A stretch of 5,015 nt of DNA from Bacteroidota bacterium. Its GTDB lineage: Bacteria > Bacteroidota > Bacteroidia > Chitinophagales > Chitinophagaceae. Numbering within the stretch: position 1 is the stretch's first letter; every line of letters starts with the position of its first letter. Positions 1-5,015 of the stretch are shown in pieces. The notes below the pieces were generated by a model. The model had not been told where the DNA came from. It worked only from the letters and a program-made list of their open reading frames with translations, and did no database searches. The position numbers were made by a program, and so were the translations under genes. The DNA is taken from NCBI GenBank assembly GCA_023427575.1, contig JAEZAY010000169.1, positions 1-5,015 on the forward strand, in the 5' to 3' direction.

Positions 1-314
1 CCCTTGGATAGTCCATTGAAGAAACGGTCGGCCTCTTCTTCACTTCCTGCTGTTATGTAGATATAAAGATTGCTTCCCGTTTCTGCCTTTCCCATTCCCG
101 AGGGAACATCGCTGCCCATAATCATGCTGCCATTTGCGTACGTAAGCCCCGTATGCATAATCTTATCACTGTCGGCTGTAACCTGCGGCTCTTCTGATGG
201 AACGTCTTTAAATCGCATTTTAAAAGGAGGTTCGCCTCCAAATACGGAATGATAAAAGTCGAAAGCTTCTTCACAATTACCATTGAAGTTTAAGTAAGGA
301 TGAAACTGTGGCAT
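1..314 (-). CDS. PhnB-like VOC-superfamily protein, C-terminus cut by window edge
   Basis: Reading the minus strand from the ATG at 314-312 gives 104 open codons plus two bases, running off the left edge without a stop. The protein begins MPQFHPYLNFNGNCEEAF and continues DFYHSVFGGEPPFKMRF, the classic opening of the PhnB/YjdN-like branch of the vicinal-oxygen-chelate (glyoxalase/bleomycin-resistance) fold: a first beta strand, a helix carrying the E-A-F-x-F-Y motif, then F-G-G. Further hallmarks are KIMHTGL (residues 51-57), SMIMGSDVP (63-71) and the strand SNLYIYI (81-87), followed by an acidic helix (EEEADRFF, 92-99). Family members are usually about 135-150 residues, so roughly two thirds is present. 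The start is chosen because residue 1 sits directly before the conserved PYLNF strand. These proteins are cytoplasmic and usually dimeric; most have no proven reaction, and database names based on 3-demethylubiquinone methyltransferase or phosphonate use are unreliable. Substrate unknown. It is transcribed away from the SusCD pair and is probably a separate unit. Confidence 0.9.
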   Translation of the reverse strand, partial: MPQFHPYLNFNGNCEEAFDFYHSVFGGEPPFKMRFKDVPSEEPQVTADSDKIMHTGLTYANGSMIMGSDVPSGMGKAETGSNLYIYITAGSEEEADRFFNGLSK

Positions 315-568
315 GGTGAAATTTTTAAGTTGAATAATCAGGAGAAAATAGGGACCGGAAAATTGGATCTCAAAGTAAATTTATTTTCCGCAATCCTTCG
401 AATCTTCGCCGCAGCAATCTTACCCTTTAAAAAATCAGGGCGGAACATGATAAGAACTAAAACCATTGGCGCTCCGCCATCAGATTTCTATAGCTGCAGA
501 ATTTCAAACTCTTGCTGCATTAGTGTCCGGTTAAATGTATTCCCTGGGCCTCGGAAGAAATCCGTTAA

Positions 569-587
569 GCAAATTGAAACGGACGGC
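569..587 (+). repeat. 19-bp direct repeat, left copy
   Basis: GCAAATTGAAACGGACGGC here recurs at 671-689 as GCAAGATGAAACGGACGGC, with 17 of 19 positions identical and the last 13 bases perfect. The offset is 102 bases. The copies bracket the tandem octamer array: the left copy ends 6 bases before the first unit, and the right copy starts inside the last unit. This could be a duplication that arose with the array, or the boundary of a small inserted element. Confidence 0.85.
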
Positions 588-593
588 AGTGAT

Positions 594-673
594 AATGTGC
601 AAATGTGCGAATGTGCCAATGTGGAAATGTGATAATTTGATAATGTGATGATGTGATAATGTGCGAATTTGCA
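594..673 (+). repeat. Tandem array of ten 8-bp units, consensus AATGTGNN
   Basis: Ten contiguous octamers without any indel run from 594 to 673. The six-base core AATGTG is matched at 57 of 60 positions; the exceptions are T for G in units 6 and 10 (AATTTG) and G for A in unit 8 (GATGTG). The two trailing bases vary in blocks: CA, CG, CC and GA in units 1-4, AT in units 5-8, CG and CA in units 9-10. A period of eight is not a multiple of three, which argues against coding. Octamer arrays of this look occur between genes in other Bacteroidota as far as I recall, but I cannot verify that here. The array lies upstream of both flanking genes, so it is not a shared terminator. Confidence 0.9.
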
Positions 674-689
674 AGATGAAACGGACGGC
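671..689 (+). repeat. 19-bp direct repeat, right copy
   Basis: This is the second copy of the repeat at 569-587, with two mismatches (positions 675 and 676). Its first three bases overlap the last octamer unit. The sequence after it (A-rich, 690-725) does not resemble what follows the left copy. Confidence 0.85.
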
Positions 690-741
690 GTAAAATAAAA
701 ACAAGTCACAGCTAAAGAATATAACTGTCCGGATTTGATTT

Positions 742-773
742 TGCACATTTGCACATTGGCACATTTGCACATT
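742..773 (-). repeat. Inverted four-unit octamer array
   Basis: Four octamers TGCACATT, TGCACATT, GGCACATT, TGCACATT are the same AATGTGNN unit read on the opposite strand. Paired antiparallel with units 1-4 of the main array (594-625), 29 of 32 positions are complementary, with one mismatch in each of three units. A transcript crossing both could form a long stem with a loop of 116 bases. Units 9-10 (658-673) can also pair with 750-765 at 14 of 16 positions, so alternative folds compete. Confidence 0.88.
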
Positions 774-829
774 CCCTTATACCGGGAGTTTCAATTTTTA
801 GGATTTATTCCGGAGCCCGATTTTTTTGC

Positions 830-856
830 TCCACTTTTTTTCTAAAAAAAAGTGGA
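830..856. other. 12-bp perfect hairpin of T-tract and A-tract arms
   Basis: TCCACTTTTTTT (830-841) is perfectly complementary to AAAAAAAGTGGA (845-856), with a three-base loop CTA. It resembles an intrinsic terminator stem, but the T-tract lies in the 5' arm on both strands and no T-run follows the stem on either strand. No gene ends nearby. It may be part of the repeat cluster, a roadblock in the leader of the SusC transcript, or a remnant of a mobile element. Confidence 0.7.
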
Positions 857-979
857 AGGGTTCATTTAAAATGGCTGCTCCTAGTCGACTATTGATAAAG
901 GTTTCGCGTGAACGGAAAATAATTACCCGGACAGCAATGATTCTTGCTGGTTCAAATAAATATGTTTAATTTTTTGGAC

Positions 980-1020
980 TCATTACTTTCTCATCCGATT
1001 TATTAATGTTTAAGTAATGA
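980..1020. promoter_or_regulatory. 9-bp perfect inverted repeat upstream of SusC, possible operator or leader hairpin
   Basis: TCATTACTT (980-988) is the exact reverse complement of AAGTAATGA (1012-1020), separated by 23 bases. The centre lies about 84 bases before the SusC start codon, a reasonable place for an operator or a 5' leader structure. The region is AT-rich, so a chance occurrence is not excluded. No known regulator site is recognised. Confidence 0.3.
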
Positions 1021-1083
1021 TTCCATAACCTGCCCCTTGATCACCGGATTTAACTTGCACATTGAATAACCTTAACTAATCTA

Positions 1084-4000
1084 ATGAGAACATCCCTTCA
1101 GAAAAGGCTGTCATCAGCCTTATGCCTGTGTACCTTCCTTTTTATTACCGCCTATTCACAAAGTCAGACACCCGTTCAGGGTATCATCCGCGATGAGAAT
1201 CAGGCGCCCATGGCCGGGGTAACAGTTACCATCGAACATGGAACAACCAGGGTAAGCAAATCAACGCAAACCGGCACCGACGGCAGTTTCAGCATTTCGG
1301 GCATCGACTATGGCGGACCTTACAACATTTCGCTTACCTATGTTGGTTATGCCGACAAACTGATCAGCAATCAGCAACACAGTCAGGCCAATCCGCTCCG
1401 TATTAACGCCAGCATGGAACGTTCCGAAGCCGAAAGTCTGGACGACCTTGTTGTAGTTGGTTATGGCCGCTCAAACAAAAGAGATGTTACGGGCTCGGTG
1501 AAATCAATCAAGGCCAGCGAATTTAACCGGGGCATTATCAACTCACCGGAAGAACTATTACAGGGCAAGGTTGCCGGTGTGAACGTTACTTCTGCCAGTG
1601 GGGAACCGGGAGGAATTCAGAATATCACCGTTCGCGGGCCAGGTGGAGTTCGTACCGGCAGCACTCCCCTGTTTGTGGTTGACGGCATGGCCCTGGATAA
1701 TTCAACTACCGGCGGTGCCACCAATCCGCTCAGCTTTTTAAGCCCGCAGGATATTGCCACCATCGATGTATTAAAAGATGCATCAGCAACGGCCATTTAT
1801 GGAGCCCGCGGCGCTAATGGAGTGGTTTTGATAACTACTAAAAGAGGGCGATCCGGCTATAACTCCATGAACTATTCTTACAATGCCGGGATCAGCAAAC
1901 TGGCACGCGCGCTGCCTGTTTTTGAAGCCGGCGATTTCAAACGCGAGGTAGCGGCATTGGGTGGTGTGGCAGAAGATCTGGGCGCATCTACCAACTGGCA
2001 GGAAGAAATCACCCGCACCGCTTTCACACAAAACCACAATCTTGCCCTTTCCGGCGGCGCGAACAAACTAACTTACTATGCATCGCTGGGCATGCAGTTA
2101 CAGGAAGGAATTATCCGAAAGAATGATTTTAAAAGATATACAGGCCGGATCAATGCAAGTCAGAAGTTTCTGGATGACCGGCTGGTTATAGATATCAACC
2201 TCAATGCAACCAATACGGTAAACCTGCGGCCACCAATTTCCGGTCTGATTGGAAATGCGCTTTCCGCCAATCCCACCTATCCGGCCTATGATACCGATGG
2301 AGGCATTTTTGAATTTCAGAACGGGATCAATCCATTGCAGGTGTTGCAACTTGAAAAAGATCTAACCACCATCAACCGGGTTATTGGAAATATCAGCGCT
2401 AATCTTACAATCCTTAAAGGGCTGGATTATAAGATCAATTTTGGAATTGATAATTCAACGGCCACCCGCGATATTCAGAACCTTCCCAACCTGGTGCCGC
2501 AAAGGGACGGAAATCTGATTACCCTGAACAACTATAATAAAAACTCCCTGATCGAAAATTATCTTACATGGACCTATAACAGCGGCGAGCACCGCCTGAT
2601 TGCGCTGGCGGGACATTCATACCAGAAGATTTTTCTTCAGGGCCGTGGTACCAGTATAAATAAATTCCCGATCTCGGGAGTGGAGCCGATTTATAATCCG
2701 GGCATAGGCCAGGAACTAACGCTGGCCAATAACCGCCCTACCGGTTATGCGGTAATAAATGAACTGCAATCCTTTTTCTCGCGGCTAAACTATCATTATA
2801 AAGACCGGTACCTGTTCACTGCCACCGTTCGCGCCGATGGCTCATCCAAATTTGGAGCTAATAACAAATACGGGGTTTTCCCTTCTTTTTCCGGAGCCTG
2901 GGTTGTATCCCAGGAAGAATTTTTCAATGCCGGCTTCATTAGCTCCCTGAAACTGCGTGCCGGCTGGGGACAAACCGGGAACCAGGAAATTCCATCCAAG
3001 ATTACCCAACCCCTGTTTACCTCACAGGTTTCAGGATCCACCAGCTACCCACTCTATGAAACGGGACCCTATCCCGCGGGTACATCGTACACGAGGCTGG
3101 CCAATCCAAATATCCAGTGGGAAGTTTCATCTCAAACCGATATAGGCCTCGATTTCGGTTTATTTAATGAAGCACTCAGTGGTACCATCGATTACTTCAG
3201 AAAGGTTTCCAACAATATTCTGCTGGAAGTGATACCGGCGGATCCCGTACAGCCCGCAAGCACGTTCTGGACAAATGTGGAGGATATGTCGATCACCAAC
3301 CAGGGGCTTGAAATTGATCTCAACTACCGGAAGATCACCAGTGGCGGACTGCAATATTCGATTGGAGGCAATATTACATTCATCAACAATGAAGTGCAAA
3401 ATTCGCCCTATTCGGTGATCCCTTCCGGATCTGCATCCGGAGCGGGACTTACTTCTGCAACCATTAATGGCTATGTAAACGGCGAACCCATCGGAACTTT
3501 CTTTCTACAGGAGTTTACCGGTTTTAACCGCGATGGAATCAGTGAATACAGAGATGTGAATGGAGATGGAATTGTAAACGATAAAGACCGGCTGGCATTG
3601 GGAACAGCCCTTCCTTCCAAAATGTTTAACCTGTATGGGAACATCGCTTATAAAGGGTTCGACCTTACAGCAAATTTCAACGGTGTATCGGGAAACAAAG
3701 TGTACGATAATACCGCCAATTCCGGATTTTATAAATTGTTGCTTTCAAAGGGCGTAAACACTACCCCCGAAGCCATTGACAGTCCCGAAGAATCGGTCAG
3801 TAATTCCGCTCCGGTTTCTTCCAGATATCTGAAAGACGCGCAATTTTTCCGGCTGAACAACCTGGCTATTGGCTATAATGTGAACACAAAATCGATGGCG
3901 CTGGGAAAATACATAACCGGAATGCGGATTTCCCTTACCGCTCAAAACCTGTTTGTAATTACACCCTATAACGGATATGATCCCGAAGTAAATACCGACC

Positions 4001-4092
4001 GAACCATTAACGGCATTTCTTCTTATGGCATCGATTATCTCAGTTATCCCAAAGCCCGTTCATTCATTCTGGGTGTAAACATTACCCTTTAA
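1084..4092 (+). CDS. SusC/RagA-family TonB-dependent outer-membrane transporter
   Basis: This complete protein of 1002 residues is of usual SusC length. A Sec signal peptide (positive start, hydrophobic core about residues 9-24, probable cleavage near 25-28) is followed by a CarboxypepD_reg-like beta-sandwich (about 31-112: VQGIIRDENQAPMAGVTVTI, later TDGSFSISGI and YVGY). The family signature LDDLVVVGYG (119-128), where the TonB box of SusC proteins is expected, leads into the plug: LQGKVAGV (159-166), PLFVVDG (195-201), and the RagA/SusC signature from DIATIDVLKDASATAIYG (223-240) through GANGVVLITTKRG (243-255). The barrel follows, with TNWQ (303-306), NHNLALSGG (317-325), LKLRAGWGQTGNQEI (622-636), the family's DVNGDGIVNDKDR loop (824-836) and AQNLFVITPYNGYDPEV (953-969). 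There is no STN domain, so signalling through a FecR anti-sigma factor is not expected. It forms the substrate channel with the SusD lid encoded 10 bases downstream, powered by TonB-ExbBD. The ATG at 1084 gives a clean signal peptide; no strong ribosome site precedes it, as is common in Bacteroidota. The last residue is Leu, not the usual Phe. Substrate unknown. Confidence 0.97.
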   Translation: MRTSLQKRLSSALCLCTFLFITAYSQSQTPVQGIIRDENQAPMAGVTVTIEHGTTRVSKSTQTGTDGSFSISGIDYGGPYNISLTYVGYADKLISNQQHSQANPLRINASMERSEAESLDDLVVVGYGRSNKRDVTGSVKSIKASEFNRGIINSPEELLQGKVAGVNVTSASGEPGGIQNITVRGPGGVRTGSTPLFVVDGMALDNSTTGGATNPLSFLSPQDIATIDVLKDASATAIYGARGANGVVLITTKRGRSGYNSMNYSYNAGISKLARALPVFEAGDFKREVAALGGVAEDLGASTNWQEEITRTAFTQNHNLALSGGANKLTYYASLGMQLQEGIIRKNDFKRYTGRINASQKFLDDRLVIDINLNATNTVNLRPPISGLIGNALSANPTYPAYDTDGGIFEFQNGINPLQVLQLEKDLTTINRVIGNISANLTILKGLDYKINFGIDNSTATRDIQNLPNLVPQRDGNLITLNNYNKNSLIENYLTWTYNSGEHRLIALAGHSYQKIFLQGRGTSINKFPISGVEPIYNPGIGQELTLANNRPTGYAVINELQSFFSRLNYHYKDRYLFTATVRADGSSKFGANNKYGVFPSFSGAWVVSQEEFFNAGFISSLKLRAGWGQTGNQEIPSKITQPLFTSQVSGSTSYPLYETGPYPAGTSYTRLANPNIQWEVSSQTDIGLDFGLFNEALSGTIDYFRKVSNNILLEVIPADPVQPASTFWTNVEDMSITNQGLEIDLNYRKITSGGLQYSIGGNITFINNEVQNSPYSVIPSGSASGAGLTSATINGYVNGEPIGTFFLQEFTGFNRDGISEYRDVNGDGIVNDKDRLALGTALPSKMFNLYGNIAYKGFDLTANFNGVSGNKVYDNTANSGFYKLLLSKGVNTTPEAIDSPEESVSNSAPVSSRYLKDAQFFRLNNLAIGYNVNTKSMALGKYITGMRISLTAQNLFVITPYNGYDPEVNTDRTINGISSYGIDYLSYPKARSFILGVNITL

Positions 4093-4102
4093 TCTACATT
4101 AC

Positions 4103-5015
4103 ATGAATTACAGAATCATTCGCCGATACGCTCTGTTCATATCACTGTTTATTTTATCAGCCTGTACAAAACTGGATGAAAACGTTCTGGACGAATCTTC
4201 CGCCGGAGGTTTAACCGATCAGCAGGCAGCGGAAGGAATTATCGCGCCGGTATATGCACGGCTTCCGGACCTGTTCCTTCATACAAACTATTTTGCATTA
4301 CAGGAAATTTCCACCGATGAAGCGATCCTTCCTTATCGGGGCGGTACCGATTGGGGCGATAACGGGATCTACATCGCCATGCATACCCATAATTTCGCCA
4401 CCACCGATCCCAACCTGCGCAATACCTGGAACATTATTTTGCAGGGTTTATCCCGATCCATCAGTGCAATGAATACATTGCCCGACCTGAACAGCGCTTC
4501 GGCCAAAATGTTTCTTGCCGAAGCAAGAGGTATGCGTGCATATTATTCCATGCTGACACTGGACCTGTTCGGGTTGATTTTTGTGAAAGATGACCTGAAC
4601 GCGGTTTCCACCATTCTTCGTGGTAAAGAAGCATACGATTATATCCTGGCCGAATTCCTCGCAGCCGAACCGGATCTTGGAACAGATCTTATTCATGGTC
4701 GTTTATCGAAACAGGCGGTTTGGGGCTTGCTGGCCCGCCTTCATCTGAACGCGGCTGTTTACAGAAATATCTATGCCCCTCAATTCAGTTTTCAGAATGA
4801 AGACATGGATAAGGTGATTGAATATTGCGACCGTATCATCGCTTCAAACCGATACCAGCTAAGTGCTGAATACTTTTCCATTTTTGACGACAATAACAGC
4901 AGTAACAAGGAGATTATCTTCGCCGTTGATCAGCGCGCGGATCTAAACGGCCATAACCGGATGGCCTATTTTTCCATTTCCGGCGATCAATTTCCATTGC
5001 CCGAATTTACCGGCG
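4103..5015 (+). CDS. SusD/RagB-family surface nutrient-binding lipoprotein, C-terminus cut by window edge
   Basis: The frame from the ATG at 4103 stays open for 304 codons to the window edge. A lipoprotein signal peptide (MNYRIIRRYALFISLF) ends in the lipobox LSAC with acylated Cys at residue 21. It is followed by TKLDEN, a Lys and acidic pair as in Bacteroidota lipoproteins exported to the cell surface. The body matches the SusD N-terminal TPR-like fold: FALQEISTDEAI (64-75), NTWNIILQGLSRSISAMN (108-125 region), the family helix AEARGMRAYYSMLTLDLFG (139-157), SKQAVWGLLARLHLNAAVY (202-220), and KVIEYCDRIIASNRYQL (237-253) ending in NKEIIFAV (268-275). Family members run about 450-600 residues, so the C-terminal half, with much of the ligand site, lies outside. 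The protein sits as a lid on the SusC barrel and binds the substrate outside the cell. It starts 10 bases after the SusC stop, so both are almost certainly one operon. The substrate cannot be inferred from this half. Confidence 0.95.
   Translation, partial: MNYRIIRRYALFISLFILSACTKLDENVLDESSAGGLTDQQAAEGIIAPVYARLPDLFLHTNYFALQEISTDEAILPYRGGTDWGDNGIYIAMHTHNFATTDPNLRNTWNIILQGLSRSISAMNTLPDLNSASAKMFLAEARGMRAYYSMLTLDLFGLIFVKDDLNAVSTILRGKEAYDYILAEFLAAEPDLGTDLIHGRLSKQAVWGLLARLHLNAAVYRNIYAPQFSFQNEDMDKVIEYCDRIIASNRYQLSAEYFSIFDDNNSSNKEIIFAVDQRADLNGHNRMAYFSISGDQFPLPEFTG

Larger units (their letters stand above)
315..1083. other. Repeat-rich divergent intergenic region, no convincing gene
   Basis: This stretch of 769 bases separates the leftward VOC gene from the rightward SusC gene, so it should hold the promoters of both. 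Open frames inside it are short, overlap each other on both strands, and the longest ones run through the 8-bp repeat array, which produces low-complexity Cys/His/Asn-rich translations; none resembles a known protein. I see no tRNA, rRNA or recognisable riboswitch. I searched for the Bacteroidota promoter pattern (TTTG near -33, TAnnTTTG near -7) and found only partial matches. The listed repeats occupy 569-773, 830-856 and 980-1020; 315-568 holds nothing I can name except a 5-bp stem hairpin (TGGCG/CGCCA) at 467-479. Confidence 0.75.

Noticed and set aside
371..378. Minus-strand TTACTTTG, one mismatch from the Bacteroidota -7 element TAnnTTTG, about 57 bases before the VOC start codon
   Set aside because: No TTTG or TTG lies at the expected 19-21 base spacing upstream; the nearest TTG is only 12 bases away.
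338..466. Minus-strand frame of 42 codons ending 23 bases before the VOC start, beginning MVLVLIMFRPDFLKG
   Set aside because: GGAG lies five bases before its ATG and its orientation fits an operon with the VOC gene, but it is short, matches nothing I know, and Bacteroidota do not rely on such ribosome sites. It could be a gene remnant, but this is not supportable.
300..632. Plus-strand open frame of 110 codons
   Set aside because: It begins inside the VOC gene on the opposite strand, ends in the octamer array, and has no recognisable motif or ribosome site.
488..772. Minus-strand open frames across the octamer arrays, including one of 94 codons with Cys/His/Asn-rich repeats
   Set aside because: The repetitive translation is a by-product of the 8-bp period. 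The frames overlap in two registers and show no domain, and their starts lie inside the inverted octamer tract.
594..773. Possible CRISPR array
   Set aside because: The units are 8 bp, contiguous and without spacers, and no cas genes are present; this is a simple tandem repeat.
932..949. Small hairpin CAGCAA / TTGCTG with a six-base loop
   Set aside because: A stem of six bases is expected by chance in a region of this size and has no other support.
961..968. TATGTTTA as a possible -7 element for the SusC promoter
   Set aside because: It has one mismatch to TAnnTTTG, and the only TTG upstream (944-946) is 14 bases away, too short for the usual spacing.
871..969. Plus-strand frame of 32 codons, basic, beginning MAAPSRLLIKVSRERK
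   Set aside because: It is too short to separate from chance, has no recognisable family, and lies in an AT-rich repeat region. A leader peptide for SusC is conceivable but unsupported.
3553..3591. DVNGDGIVNDKDR in SusC as a dockerin or EF-hand module
   Set aside because: This loop is a standard part of SusC/RagA barrels; it is single and embedded in the barrel, so it is not a separate dockerin domain.

Overview
The window looks like chromosomal DNA of a Bacteroidota bacterium. It carries an adjacent SusC/SusD pair with all the family hallmarks, its lipoprotein signal is of Bacteroidota type, and no gene has a strong Shine-Dalgarno sequence. A soil or water lineage such as Chitinophagales or Sphingobacteriales is my best guess from the flavour of the proteins and of the intergenic repeats; this is inference, not a match to a named genome.

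Layout. The left edge (1-314, minus strand) holds the N-terminal two thirds of a small PhnB-like VOC-superfamily protein, cut by the window edge. A non-coding stretch of 769 bases follows (315-1083). It lies between divergently transcribed genes and is rich in repeats: ten tandem 8-bp units at 594-673, four units of the same octamer in inverted orientation at 742-773, a 19-bp imperfect direct repeat bracketing the main array, a 12-bp perfect hairpin at 830-856, and a 9-bp inverted repeat at 980-1020. Next come a complete SusC/RagA-family TonB-dependent outer-membrane transporter (1084-4092, plus) and, 10 bases later, a SusD/RagB-family surface lipoprotein (4103-5015, plus) that runs off the right edge.

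Function. SusC forms the outer-membrane barrel and SusD the hinged extracellular lid that binds substrate. Together they import an oligosaccharide, peptide or other nutrient too large for porins, using energy from TonB-ExbBD. No glycoside hydrolase, peptidase, regulator, sigma factor or anti-sigma factor is visible, so the substrate cannot be named; the deciding genes would lie to the right of the window. SusC lacks the extra N-terminal STN domain, so it is not the type that signals to a FecR anti-sigma partner. The VOC gene is divergent and probably unrelated.

I do not see a new multi-gene system here. The part least explained by ordinary annotation is the bracketed, inverted octamer repeat cluster between the two transcription units.
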